From Hyaloperonospora brassicae (taxonomy: Eukaryota; Oomycota; Peronosporomycetes; Peronosporales; Peronosporaceae): a stretch of 64,000 nucleotides of DNA. The position numbers and the translations under genes are program-made. The stretch is from the NCBI GenBank assembly GCA_947650285.1, contig CANTFL010000090.1:124001-188000 (forward strand). The letters run 5' to 3'. The notes beneath the pieces were generated by a model. It was not told where the DNA came from. It searched no databases and worked only from the letters and a program-made list of their open reading frames with translations. Shown piece by piece: positions 25,236 through 39,081 of this stretch (position 1 is the stretch's first letter; every line of letters begins with the position of its first letter).

Positions 25236-25240
25236 GGAAC

Positions 25241-25786
25241 CCAGTCCCGTTTTTTTGCTTTGCAGTCCCACTTCGACGATCACATTACATGCAAATCAAA
25301 ACAGAATGTGCTTTTGCTGCAAATACAAACAATAGACATGCCGATATTTACACGTATAGGTAACTAGTACTGCTGTAATGTGCAGAAAGAATAGTAGCAT
25401 CAATTGCTGTTATAGGACTGCGAAGAAATAACTACGATTAGTTGCCGAGATCAACTTGCGTAGAGGACCGATTTGGCTGCTCTGATGTATGTATGTAGGA
25501 CGGCCTAGGAAAGCCTGAACGTCCTAGAACGATGTCACGATGTAGTGGAAAAGGCACGACAGATAGACAGCGAACACTTGTATTATTTAACAGGCATGCT
25601 GCTTTTTAGCCATGCGAGATAATGTACGTCACCCTTCGCGACAACGTCATTATCAGATCCGCCTTTCTTGTTTTTCACGATGCCTGTACAGATGCGGTAT
25701 GCATTCTAGGTCGTATCCGTTTTACAACCACAATATATGTTTGCTCGGTCTGTCATATATAAGGTTGTCACGTAATTATTCGCTAA
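25241..25786. other. No recognisable gene; left flank of tandem array
   Basis: About 550 bp of unique sequence between the solo LTR and the first array unit. The last bases contain TATTCGC, which also occurs just before each internal unit junction, so breakpoint microhomology is possible. Confidence 0.5.
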
Positions 25787-27662
25787 TGTGCTTTGTCGCT
25801 GCTTCTTGCGTTCCTTATTCGCATAGTATGTAAACCTGCTTTTTTAGTCTTGCAAGCGTTGGTGCAGAACTTCAATATCACCTCTATTGCGGCGCTCCTG
25901 TCGATTACATTTCCTTAAGGATACACATTGACCATTGATCACGACATCTCAGTAGTTACGAGACGCACAATTATAAGTGCCGAGACGCAGTGGCGCTGCG
26001 CAGGCGCGTGAACATCTTTCGTTCCCGACTCACTCAATTTGACGCGTTTGGTGTGCTGTTGCACTGTGGTATTCCGGATACCAGTGTGTGATGCGTCGGC
26101 GATCAGACTTGTACAGCAATGGGAGCATAAGGAGTGTCAGCTTTTGTTAGACACTTGCAGCAGACGGCCAACTCACAAGCTCTCACGTCGTGGGCTGTAA
26201 TATTTGCACGAAAGGCATTTGGGCAGCGCGATCAGCCAAGACCATGCGACACCATCGCGATGTGAACGCCTCATGGAAGCAATATCAATGTCTGCTACTA
26301 AGTATCGGGTTCGTACGTGCGCGTCTTGAATCGTCGACTACGACCAACGCGAATAAGTTTTTGCGAAACTTACATGAGCTTAGTGTTTGTATTGCAATTC
26401 TACCTTTCGGCGGACTCGTGATTAGTTGGTATTGACTCGATGATGTTCTTCATGCGCAGCCTCACCACACTTGGAGCGTCCGTTTGAGGAATATGGAGTC
26501 TGTACGTATCGACGCCGCCATTCAGGTAGCAGTTACTAACTGCAATCGCGTTCCACCACGTTCTCGTTGGGTCAAATCTTGCGACATCATTCGGTTCGTC
26601 TATCCAGTTACTGCCGACTCAGGCGTACATTGACGTCGCCATGTCGAGGAGCAGTACAAAGAACCATCGTGGGCTGGACTGCCCTACATTCACTATCGCA
26701 TCTGATTGTGTAGTCATCCCCATTGCCGTAGGGTCGGTAATGCACAGATGTGACACCTCGATTGACGATAACTGCTTGTGCACGTCACTTTGATCGTCGA
26801 CATCACTGTTGTCGTCCGTTTCGCCCACTCCTTTGTTTCCGTCATCGCACGCAGCTCAAACGAAATAGTAGAACATGTGTGGCACACGATTGAGCCGCCT
26901 CCTTCTTTTCTCGAATTGCAACGCATACTTCTCCTCACAGACGTGATGGATAGAGCGTCTATCTATCCGCAAGAAGTAGCTGCTGCGTGTCCCCATCCTA
27001 GCTATCTGCTTACTGCATCTTTTTGCGATGGTACAAAAGTGAGTGTCGTCTTGCCGGTCGTTTCTAAATCCGATTCGGGACTGGGAGATGATCGACATGT
27101 CGTTGTAATGCGTGTGGGATAGGCCACTATTGACGTCGATATCGTGCTTACTCGAATGAGCAACTGTTTCCTGCTTGTCCAGGCTTTCCGGACGATCGAA
27201 CGCTCACGCTCCTTTTTTAGGCACCTCAATGGAGCATTGACAGGGCTTTATGCTGCCAACGAGATTAGCTCCCACCAAAATCGGTTTCACGCTTACGCAA
27301 AAGCTAACATACATTTCATGCTCGCCCTGATATCCTGTGCGAACTCTTTGCATAAACAAACGTCACGCTCTGATTGTTTGACGCCTGTTCAAGCACCAAA
27401 GTGCCCGACTACAGGATCAATCATTTCTGTGATCGCAGTTTCGACTAAGGCGCGCAGTAGAAGGAGCATATACTACTTTGTGCGGTCAACTGCTCGTACT
27501 GCTGGCTTGCGTGTCGTTTGAAGTGAGCGATTCGTGAGCGACGCCTTGGTCTAGGTTATCCATCATTCAGTTGGACCAAGCCGGCTGCTCTCGTCGATCG
27601 TACCGGTAGTCCGACCGGTACATTGTGGTTCGTCGGTCAAAGCCTATTCGCGCTTAGAGTAG
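25787..27662 (+). repeat. Array unit 1 (1876 bp, edge variant)
   Basis: It carries private substitutions not in other units, for example CATGTGTGG for CATGCGTGG and CTATCCGCAAG for CTATCGGCAAG. It lacks the 47-bp duplication and keeps the 14-bp segment. Terminal units of arrays often diverge because they exchange less. Confidence 0.95.
26151..27521 (+). pseudogene. Possible decayed reading frame inside the array unit (shown for unit 1)
   Basis: Three long open stretches of the unit (26190-26435, 26778-27122, 27144-27521) all lie in the same plus frame. They are separated by a 26433-26435 TGA, a cluster of five stops between about 26629 and 26771, and a TAG at 27120-27122. This gives about 450 codons with seven internal stops. 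I recognise no domain, signal peptide or motif. The layout could be a dead gene captured in the repeat, or chance in GC-balanced DNA. Because the units are nearly identical, their agreement is not evidence of selection. Confidence 0.2.
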
Positions 27663-29571
27663 TGTGCTTTGTCGCTGCTTCTTGCGTTCCTTATTCGCAT
27701 AGTATGTAAACCTGCTTTTTTAGTCTTGCAAGCGTTGGTGCAGAACTTCAATATCACCTCTATTGCGGCGCTCCTGTCGATTACATTTCCTTAAGGATAC
27801 ACATTGACCATTGATCACGACATCTCAGTAGTTACGAGACGCACAATTATAAGTGCCGAGACGCAGTGGCGCTGCGCAGGCGCGTGAACATCTTTCGTTC
27901 CCGACTCACTCGATTTGACGCGTTTGGTGTGCTGTTGCACTGTGGTATTCCGGATACCAGTGTGTGATGCGTCGGCGATCAGACTTGTACAGCAATGGGA
28001 GCATAAGGAGTGTCAGCTTTTGTTAGACACTTGCAGCAGACGGCCAACTCACAAGCTCTCACGTCGTGGGCTGTAATATTTGCACGAAAGGCATTTGGGC
28101 AGCGCGATCAGCCAAGACCATGCGACACCATCGCGATGTGAACGCCTCATGGAAGCAATATCAATGTCTGCTACTAAGTATCGGGTTCGTACGTGCGCGT
28201 CTTGAATCGTCGACTACGACCAACGCGAATAAGTTTTTGCGAAACTTACATGAGCTTAGTGTTTGTATTGCAATTCTACCTTTCGGCGGACTCGTGATTA
28301 GTTGGTATTGACTCGATGATGTTCTTCATGCGCAGCCTCACCACACTTGGAGCGTCCGTTTGAGGAATATGGAGTCTGTACGTATCGACGCCGCCATTCA
28401 GGTAGCAGTTACTAACTGCAATCGCGTTCCACCACGTTCTCGTTGGGTCAAATCTTGCGACATCATTCGGTTCGTCTATCCAGTTACTGCCGACTCAGGC
28501 GTACATTGACGTCGCCATGTCGAGGAGCAGTACAAAGAACCATCGTGGGCTGGACTGCCCTACATTCACTATCGCATCTGATTGTGTAGTCATCCCCATT
28601 GCCGTAGGGTCGGTAATGCACAGATGTGACACCTCGATTGACGATAACTGCTTGTGCACGTCACTTTGATCGTCGACATCACTGTTGTCGTCCGTTTCGC
28701 CCACTTCTTTGTTTCCGTCATCGCACGCAGCTCAAACGAAATAGTAGAACATGCGTGGCACACGATTGAGCCGCCTCCTTCTTTTCTCAAATTGCAACGC
28801 ATACTTCTCCTCACAGACGTGATGGATAGAGCGTCTACCTATCGGCAAGAAGTAGCTGCTTCGTGTCCCCATTACTGCATCTTTTTGCGATGGTACAAAA
28901 GTGAGTGTCGTCTTGCCGGTCGTTTCTAAATCCGATTCGGGACTGGGAGATGATCGACATGTCGTTGTAATGCGTGTGGGATAGGCCACTATTGACGTCG
29001 ATATCGTGCTTACTCGAATGAGCAACTGTTTCCTGCTTGTCCAGGCTTTCCGGACGATCGAACGCTCACGCTCCTTTTTTAGGCACCTCAATGGAGCATT
29101 GACAGGGCTTTATGCTGCCAACGAGATTAGCTCCCACCAAAATCGGTTTCACGCTTACGCAAAAGCGAACATACCTTTCATGCTCGCCCTGATATCCTGT
29201 GCGTACTCTTCGCATAAACAAACGTCACGCTCGCCCTGATATCCTGTGCGTACTCTTCGCATAAACAAACGTCACGCTCTGATCGTTTGACGCCTGTTCA
29301 AGCACCAAAGTGCCCGACTACAGGATCAATCATTTCTGTGATCGCAGTTTCGACTAAGGCGCGCAGTAGAAGGAGCATATACTACTTTGTGCGGTCAACT
29401 GCTCGTACTGCTGGCTTGCGTGTCGTTTGAAGTGAGCGATTCGTGAGCGACGCCTTGGTCTAGGTTATCCATCATTCAGTTGGACCAAGCCGGCTGCTCT
29501 CGTCGATCGTACCGGTAGTCCGACCGGTACATTGTGGTTCGTCGGTCAAAGCCTATTCGCGCTTAGAGTAG
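27663..29571 (+). repeat. Array unit 2 (1909 bp)
   Basis: It has the 47-bp duplication (about 29182-29228 and 29229-29275) and the 14-bp deletion (CCCCATTACTGC). It has a private CACTCGATTTG where other units read CACTCAATTTG. Confidence 0.95.
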
Positions 29572-31482
29572 TGTGCTTTGTCGCTGCTTCTTGCGTTCCT
29601 TATTCGCATAGTATGTAAACCTGCTTTTTTAGTCTTGCAAGCGTTGGTGCAGAACTTCAATATCACCTCTATTGCGGCGCTCCTGTCGATTACATTTCCT
29701 TAAGGATACACATTGACCATTGATCACGACATCTCAGTAGTTACGAGACGCACAATTATAAGTGCCGAGACGCAGTGGCGCTGCGCAGGCGCGTGAACAT
29801 CTTTCGTTCCCGACTCACTCAATTTGACGCGTTTGGTGTGCTGTTGCACTGTGGTATTCCGGATACCAGTGTGTGATGCGTCGGCGATCAGACTTGTACA
29901 GCAATGGGAGCATAAGGAGTGTCAGCTTTTGTTAGACACTTGCAGCAGACGGCCAACTCACAAGCTCTCACGTCGTGGGCTGTAATATTTGCACGAAAGG
30001 CATTTGGGCAGCGCGATCAGCCAAGACCATGCGACACCATCGCGATGTGAACGCCTCATGGAAGCAATATCAATGTCTGCTACTAAGTATCGGGTTCGTA
30101 CGTGCGCGTCTTGAATCGTCGACTACGACCAACGCGAATAAGTTTTTGCGAAACTTACATGAGCTTAGTGTTTGTATTGCAATTCTACCTTTCGGCGGAC
30201 TCGTGATTAGTTGGTATTGACTCGATGATGTTCTTCATGCGCAGCCTCACCACACTTGGAGCGTCCGTTTGAGGAATATGGAGTCTGTACGTATCGACGC
30301 CGCCATTCAGGTAGCAGTTACTAACTGCAATCGCGTTCCACCACGTTCTCGTTGGGTCAAATCTTGCGACATCATTCGGTTCGTCTATCCAGTTACTGCC
30401 GACTCAGGCGTACATTGACGTCGCCATGTCGAGGAGCAGTACAAAGAACCATCGTGGGCTGGACTGCCCTACATTCACTATCGCATCTGATTGTGTAGTC
30501 ATCCCCATTGCCGTAGGGTCGGTAATGCACAGATGTGACACCTCGATTGACGATAACTGCTTGTGCACGTCACTTTGATCGTCGACATCACTGTTGTCGT
30601 CCGTTTCGCCCACTTCTTTGTTTCCGTCATCGCACGCAGCTCAAACGAAATAGTAGAACATGCGTGGCACACGATTGAGCCGCCTCCTTCTTTTCTCAAA
30701 TTGCAACGCATACTTCTCCTCACAGACGTGATGGATAGAGCGTCTACCTATCGGCAAGAAGTAGCTGCTGCGTGTCCCCACTTTACTGCATCTTTTTGCG
30801 ATGGTACAAAAGTGAGTGTCGTCTTGCCGGTCGTTTCTAAATCCGATTCGGGACTGGGAGATGATCGACATGTCGTTGTAATGCGTGTGGGATAGGCCAC
30901 TATTGACGTCGATATCGTGCTTACTCGAATGAGCAACTGTTTCCTGCTTGTCCAGGCTTTCCGGACGATCGAACGCTCACGCTCCTTTTTTAGGCACCTC
31001 AATGGAGCATTGACAGGGCTTTATGCTGCCAACGAGATTAGCTCCCACCAAAATCGGTTTCACGCTTACGCAAAAGCGAACATACCTTTCATGCTCGCCC
31101 TGATATCCTGTGCGTACTCTTCGCATAAACAAACGTCACGCTCGCCCTGATATCCTGTGCGTACTCTTCGCATAAACAAACGTCACGCTCTGATCGTTTG
31201 ACGCCTGTTCAAGCACCAAAGTGCCCGACTACAGGATCAATCATTTCTGTGATCGCAGTTTCGACTAAGGCGCGCAGTAGAAGGAGCATATACTACTTTG
31301 TGCGGTCAACTGCTCGTACTGCTGGCTTGCGTGTCGTTTGAAGTGAGCGATTCGTGAGCGACGCCTTGGTCTAGGTTATCCATCATTCAGTTGGACCAAG
31401 CCGGCTGCTCTCGTCGATCGTACCGGTAGTCCGACCGGTACATTGTGGTTCGTCGGTCAAAGCCTATTCGCGCTTAGAGTAG
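29572..31482 (+). repeat. Array unit 3 (1911 bp)
   Basis: It has the 47-bp duplication and a 12-bp deletion of different shape (CCCCACTTTACTGC), so this site has been hit or repaired more than once. Confidence 0.95.
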
Positions 31483-33405
31483 TGTGCTTTGTCGCTGCTT
31501 CTTGCGTTCCTTATTCGCATAGTATGTAAACCTGCTTTTTTAGTCTTGCAAGCGTTGGTGCAGAACTTCAATATCACCTCTATTGCGGCGCTCCTGTCGA
31601 TTACATTTCCTTAAGGATACACATTGACCATTGATCACGACATCTCAGTAGTTACGAGACGCACAATTATAAGTGCCGAGACGCAGTGGCGCTGCGCAGG
31701 CGCGTGAACATCTTTCGTTCCCGACTCACTCAATTTGACGCGTTTGGTGTGCTGTTGCACTGTGGTATTCCGGATACCAGTGTGTGATGCGTCGGCGATC
31801 AGACTTGTACAGCAATGGGAGCATAAGGAGTGTCAGCTTTTGTTAGACACTTGCAGCAGACGGCCAACTCACAAGCTCTCACGTCGTGGGCTGTAATATT
31901 TGCACGAAAGGCATTTGGGCAGCGCGATCAGCCAAGACCATGCGACACCATCGCGATGTGAACGCCTCATGGAAGCAATATCAATGTCTGCTACTAAGTA
32001 TCGGGTTCGTACGTGCGCGTCTTGAATCGTCGACTACGACCAACGCGAATAAGTTTTTGCGAAACTTACATGAGCTTAGTGTTTGTATTGCAATTCTACC
32101 TTTCGGCGGACTCGTGATTAGTTGGTATTGACTCGATGATGTTCTTCATGCGCAGCCTCACCACACTTGGAGCGTCCGTTTGAGGAATATGGAGTCTGTA
32201 CGTATCGACGCCGCCATTCAGGTAGCAGTTACTAACTGCAATCGCGTTCCACCACGTTCTCGTTGGGTCAAATCTTGCGACATCATTCGGTTCGTCTATC
32301 CAGTTACTGCCGACTCAGGCGTACATTGACGTCGCCATGTCGAGGAGCAGTACAAAGAACCATCGTGGGCTGGACTGCCCTACATTCACTATCGCATCTG
32401 ATTGTGTAGTCATCCCCATTGCCGTAGGGTCGGTAATGCACAGATGTGACACCTCGATTGACGATAACTGCTTGTGCACGTCACTTTGATCGTCGACATC
32501 ACTGTTGTCGTCCGTTTCGCCCACTTCTTTGTTTCCGTCATCGCACGCAGCTCAAACGAAATAGTAGAACATGCGTGGCACACGATTGAGCCGCCTCCTT
32601 CTTTTCTCAAATTGCAACGCATACTTCTCCTCACAGACGTGATGGATAGAGCGTCTACCTATCGGCAAGAAGTAGCTGCTGCGTGTCCCCATCCTAGCTA
32701 TCTGCTTACTGCATCTTTTTGCGATGGTACAAAAGTGAGTGTCGTCTTGCCGGTCGTTTCTAAATCCGATTCGGGACTGGGAGATGATCGACATGTCGTT
32801 GTAATGCGTGTGGGATAGGCCACTATTGACGTCGATATCGTGCTTACTCGAATGAGCAACTGTTTCCTGCTTGTCCAGGCTTTCCGGACGATCGAACGCT
32901 CACGCTCCTTTTTTAGGCACCTCAATGGAGCATTGACAGGGCTTTATGCTGCCAACGAGATTAGCTCCCACCAAAATCGGTTTCACGCTTACGCAAAAGC
33001 GAACATACCTTTCATGCTCGCCCTGATATCCTGTGCGTACTCTTCGCATAAACAAACGTCACGCTCGCCCTGATATCCTGTGCGTACTCTTCGCATAAAC
33101 AAACGTCACGCTCTGATCGTTTGACGCCTGTTCAAGCACCAAAGTGCCCGACTACAGGATCAATCATTTCTGTGATCGCAGTTTCGACTAAGGCGCGCAG
33201 TAGAAGGAGCATATACTACTTTGTGCGGTCAACTGCTCGTACTGCTGGCTTGCGTGTCGTTTGAAGTGAGCGATTCGTGAGCGACGCCTTGGTCTAGGTT
33301 ATCCATCATTCAGTTGGACCAAGCCGGCTGCTCTCGTCGATCGTACCGGTAGTCCGACCGGTACATTGTGGTTCGTCGGTCAAAGCCTATTCGCGCTTAG
33401 AGTAG
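31483..33405 (+). repeat. Array unit 4 (1923 bp)
   Basis: Full-length form: the 47-bp duplication is present and the CCTAGCTATC segment is retained. Confidence 0.95.
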
Positions 33406-35328
33406 TGTGCTTTGTCGCTGCTTCTTGCGTTCCTTATTCGCATAGTATGTAAACCTGCTTTTTTAGTCTTGCAAGCGTTGGTGCAGAACTTCAATATCAC
33501 CTCTATTGCGGCGCTCCTGTCGATTACATTTCCTTAAGGATACACATTGACCATTGATCACGACATCTCAGTAGTTACGAGACGCACAATTATAAGTGCC
33601 GAGACGCAGTGGCGCTGCGCAGGCGCGTGAACATCTTTCGTTCCCGACTCACTCAATTTGACGCGTTTGGTGTGCTGTTGCACTGTGGTATTCCGGATAC
33701 CAGTGTGTGATGCGTCGGCGATCAGACTTGTACAGCAATGGGAGCATAAGGAGTGTCAGCTTTTGTTAGACACTTGCAGCAGACGGCCAACTCACAAGCT
33801 CTCACGTCGTGGGCTGTAATATTTGCACGAAAGGCATTTGGGCAGCGCGATCAGCCAAGACCATGCGACACCATCGCGATGTGAACGCCTCATGGAAGCA
33901 ATATCAATGTCTGCTACTAAGTATCGGGTTCGTACGTGCGCGTCTTGAATCGTCGACTACGACCAACGCGAATAAGTTTTTGCGAAACTTACATGAGCTT
34001 AGTGTTTGTATTGCAATTCTACCTTTCGGCGGACTCGTGATTAGTTGGTATTGACTCGATGATGTTCTTCATGCGCAGCCTCACCACACTTGGAGCGTCC
34101 GTTTGAGGAATATGGAGTCTGTACGTATCGACGCCGCCATTCAGGTAGCAGTTACTAACTGCAATCGCGTTCCACCACGTTCTCGTTGGGTCAAATCTTG
34201 CGACATCATTCGGTTCGTCTATCCAGTTACTGCCGACTCAGGCGTACATTGACGTCGCCATGTCGAGGAGCAGTACAAAGAACCATCGTGGGCTGGACTG
34301 CCCTACATTCACTATCGCATCTGATTGTGTAGTCATCCCCATTGCCGTAGGGTCGGTAATGCACAGATGTGACACCTCGATTGACGATAACTGCTTGTGC
34401 ACGTCACTTTGATCGTCGACATCACTGTTGTCGTCCGTTTCGCCCACTTCTTTGTTTCCGTCATCGCACGCAGCTCAAACGAAATAGTAGAACATGCGTG
34501 GCACACGATTGAGCCGCCTCCTTCTTTTCTCAAATTGCAACGCATACTTCTCCTCACAGACGTGATGGATAGAGCGTCTACCTATCGGCAAGAAGTAGCT
34601 GCTGCGTGTCCCCATCCTAGCTATCTGCTTACTGCATCTTTTTGCGATGGTACAAAAGTGAGTGTCGTCTTGCCGGTCGTTTCTAAATCCGATTCGGGAC
34701 TGGGAGATGATCGACATGTCGTTGTAATGCGTGTGGGATAGGCCACTATTGACGTCGATATCGTGCTTACTCGAATGAGCAACTGTTTCCTGCTTGTCCA
34801 GGCTTTCCGGACGATCGAACGCTCACGCTCCTTTTTTAGGCACCTCAATGGAGCATTGACAGGGCTTTATGCTGCCAACGAGATTAGCTCCCACCAAAAT
34901 CGGTTTCACGCTTACGCAAAAGCGAACATACCTTTCATGCTCGCCCTGATATCCTGTGCGTACTCTTCGCATAAACAAACGTCACGCTCGCCCTGATATC
35001 CTGTGCGTACTCTTCGCATAAACAAACGTCACGCTCTGATTGTTTGACGCCTGTTCAAGCACCAAAGTGCCCGACTACAGGATCAATCATTTCTGTGATC
35101 GCAGTTTCGACTAAGGCGCGCAGTAGAAGGAGCATATACTACTTTGTGCGGTCAACTGCTCGTACTGCTGGCTTGCGTGTCGTTTGAAGTGAGCGATTCG
35201 TGAGCGACGCCTTGGTCTAGGTTATCCATCATTCAGTTGGACCAAGCCGGCTGCTCTCGTCGATCGTACCGGTAGTCCGACCGGTACATTGTGGTTCGTC
35301 GGTCAAAGCCTATTCGCGCTTAGAGTAG
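33406..35328 (+). repeat. Array unit 5 (1923 bp)
   Basis: Same indel state as unit 4, but downstream it has CTCTGATTGTTTG, the variant shared with units 1, 6 and 7 rather than with units 2, 3, 4 and 8. Confidence 0.95.
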
Positions 35329-37204
35329 TGTGCTTTGTCGCTGCTTCTTGCGTTCCTTATTCGCATAGTATGTAAACCTGCTTTTTTAGTCTTGCAAGCG
35401 TTGGTGCAGAACTTCAATATCACCTCTATTGCGGCGCTCCTGTCGATTACATTTCCTTAAGGATACACATTGACCATTGATCACGACATCTCAGTAGTTA
35501 CGAGACGCACAATTATAAGTGCCGAGACGCAGTGGCGCTGCGCAGGCGCGTGAACATCTTTCGTTCCCGACTCACTCAATTTGACGCGTTTGGTGTGCTG
35601 TTGCACTGTGGTATTCCGGATACCAGTGTGTGATGCGTCGGCGATCAGACTTGTACAGCAATGGGAGCATAAGGAGTGTCAGCTTTTGTTAGACACTTGC
35701 AGCAGACGGCCAACTCACAAGCTCTCACGTCGTGGGCTGTAATATTTGCACGAAAGGCATTTGGGCAGCGCGATCAGCCAAGACCATGCGACACCATCGC
35801 GATGTGAACGCCTCATGGAAGCAATATCAATGTCTGCTACTAAGTATCGGGTTCGTACGTGCGCGTCTTGAATCGTCGACTACGACCAACGCGAATAAGT
35901 TTTTGCGAAACTTACATGAGCTTAGTGTTTGTATTGCAATTCTACCTTTCGGCGGACTCGTGATTAGTTGGTATTGACTCGATGATGTTCTTCATGCGCA
36001 GCCTCACCACACTTGGAGCGTCCGTTTGAGGAATATGGAGTCTGTACGTATCGACGCCGCCATTCAGGTAGCAGTTACTAACTGCAATCGCGTTCCACCA
36101 CGTTCTCGTTGGGTCAAATCTTGCGACATCATTCGGTTCGTCTATCCAGTTACTGCCGACTCAGGCGTACATTGACGTCGCCATGTCGAGGAGCAGTACA
36201 AAGAACCATCGTGGGCTGGACTGCCCTACATTCACTATCGCATCTGATTGTGTAGTCATCCCCATTGCCGTAGGGTCGGTAATGCACAGATGTGACACCT
36301 CGATTGACGATAACTGCTTGTGCACGTCACTTTGATCGTCGACATCACTGTTGTCGTCCGTTTCGCCCACTTCTTTGTTTCCGTCATCGCACGCAGCTCA
36401 AACGAAATAGTAGAACATGCGTGGCACACGATTGAGCCGCCTCCTTCTTTTCTCAAATTGCAACGCATACTTCTCCTCACAGACGTGATGGATAGAGCGT
36501 CTACCTATCGGCAAGAAGTAGCTGCTGCGTGTCCCCATCCTAGCTATCTGCTTACTGCATCTTTTTGCGATGGTACAAAAGTGAGTGTCGTCTTGCCGGT
36601 CGTTTCTAAATCCGATTCGGGACTGGGAGATGATCGACATGTCGTTGTAATGCGTGTGGGATAGGCCACTATTGACGTCGATATCGTGCTTACTCGAATG
36701 AGCAACTGTTTCCTGCTTGTCCAGGCTTTCCGGACGATCGAACGCTCACGCTCCTTTTTTAGGCACCTCAATGGAGCATTGACAGGGCTTTATGCTGCCA
36801 ACGAGATTAGCTCCCACCAAAATCGGTTTCACGCTTACGCAAAAGCTAACATACATTTCATGCTCGCCCTGATATCCTGTGCGAACTCTTTGCATAAACA
36901 AACGTCACGCTCTGATTGTTTGACGCCTGTTCAAGCACCAAAGTGCCCGACTACAGGATCAATCATTTCTGTGATCGCAGTTTCGACTAAGGCGCGCAGT
37001 AGAAGGAGCATATACTACTTTGTGCGGTCAACTGCTCGTACTGCTGGCTTGCGTGTCGTTTGAAGTGAGCGATTCGTGAGCGACGCCTTGGTCTAGGTTA
37101 TCCATCATTCAGTTGGACCAAGCCGGCTGCTCTCGTCGATCGTACCGGTAGTCCGACCGGTACATTGTGGTTCGTCGGTCAAAGCCTATTCGCGCTTAGA
37201 GTAG
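35329..37204 (+). repeat. Array unit 6 (1876 bp)
   Basis: It lacks the 47-bp duplication and shares AAAGCTAACATACATTTC and GCGAACTCTTTGC with unit 1. In its middle it has the common-unit substitutions. It is therefore a mosaic. Confidence 0.95.
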
Positions 37205-39081
37205 TGTGCTTTGTCGCTGCTTCTTGCGTTCCTTATTCGCATAGTATGTAAACCTGCTTTTTTAGTCTTGCAAGCGTTGGTGCAGAACTTCAATATCACC
37301 TCTATTGCGGCGCTCCTGTCGATTACATTTCCTTAAGGATACACATTGACCATTGATCACGACATCTCAGTAGTTACGAGACGCACAATTATAAGTGCCG
37401 AGACGCAGTGGCGCTGCGCAGGCGCGTGAACATCTTTCGTTCCCGACTCACTCAATTTGACGCGTTTGGTGTGCTGTTGCACTGTGGTATTCCGGATACC
37501 AGTGTGTGATGCGTCGGCGATCAGACTTGTACAGCAATGGGAGCATAAGGAGTGTCAGCTTTTGTTAGACACTTGCAGCAGACGGCCAACTCACAAGCTC
37601 TCACGTCGTGGGCTGTAATATTTGCACGAAAGGCATTTGGGCAGCGCGATCAGCCAAGACCATGCGACACCATCGCGATGTGAACGCCTCATGGAAGCAA
37701 TATCAATGTCTGCTACTAAGTATCGGGTTCGTACGTGCGCGTCTTGAATCGTCGACTACGACCAACGCGAATAAGTTTTTGCGAAACTTACATGAGCTTA
37801 GTGTTTGTATTGCAATTCTACCTTTCGGCGGACTCGTGATTAGTTGGTATTGACTCGATGATGTTCTTCATGCGCAGCCTCACCACACTTGGAGCGTCCG
37901 TTTGAGGAATATGGAGTCTGTACGTATCGACGCCGCCATTCAGGTAGCAGTTACTAACTGCAATCGCGTTCCACCACGTTCTCGTTGGGTCAAATCTTGC
38001 GACATCATTCGGTTCGTCTATCCAGTTACTGCCGACTCAGGCGTACATTGACGTCGCCATGTCGAGGAGCAGTACAAAGAACCATCGTGGGCTGGACTGC
38101 CCTACATTCACTATCGCATCTGATTGTGTAGTCATCCCCATTGCCGTAGGGTCGGTAATGCACAGATGTGACACCTCGATTGACGATAACTGCTTGTGCA
38201 CGTCACTTTGATCGTCGACATCACTGTTGTCGTCCGTTTCGCCCACTTCTTTGTTTCCGTCATCGCACGCAGCTCAAACGAAATAGTAGAACATGCGTGG
38301 CACACGATTGAGCCGCCTCCTTCTTTTCTCAAATTGCAACGCATACTTCTCCTCACAGACGTGATGGATAGAGCGTCTACCTATCGGCAAGAAGTAGCTG
38401 CTGCGTGTCCCCATCCTAGCTATCTGCTTACTGCATCTTTTTGCGATGGTACAAAAGTGAGTGTCGTCTTGCCGGTCGTTTCTAAATCCGATTCGGGACT
38501 GGGAGATGATCGACATGTCGTTGTAATGCGTGTGGGATAGGCCACTATTGACGTCGATATCGTGCTTACTCGAATGAGCAACTGTTTCCTGCTTGTCCAG
38601 GCTTTCCGGACGATCGAACGCTCACGCTCCTTTTTTAGGCACCTCAATGGAGCATTGACAGGGCTTTATGCTGCCAACGAGATTAGCTCCCACCAAAATC
38701 GGTTTCACGCTTACGCAAAAGCGAACATACCTTTCATGCTCGCCCTGATATCCTGTGCGATACTCTTTGCATAAACAAACGTCACGCTCTGATTGTTTGA
38801 CGCCTGTTCAAGCACCAAAGTGCCCGACTACAGGATCAATCATTTCTGTGATCGCAGTTTCGACTAAGGCGCGCAGTAGAAGGAGCATATACTACTTTGT
38901 GCGGTCAACTGCTCGTACTGCTGGCTTGCGTGTCGTTTGAAGTGAGCGATTCGTGAGCGACGCCTTGGTCTAGGTTATCCATCATTCAGTTGGACCAAGC
39001 CGGCTGCTCTCGTCGATCGTACCGGTAGTCCGACCGGTACATTGTGGTTCGTCGGTCAAAGCCTATTCGCGCTTAGAGTAG
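37205..39081 (+). repeat. Array unit 7 (1877 bp)
   Basis: It lacks the 47-bp duplication and reads GCGATACTCTTTGC, a blend of the two forms with one extra base. It has AAAGCGAACATACC as in duplicated units. The pattern suggests a recombination junction. Confidence 0.95.
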
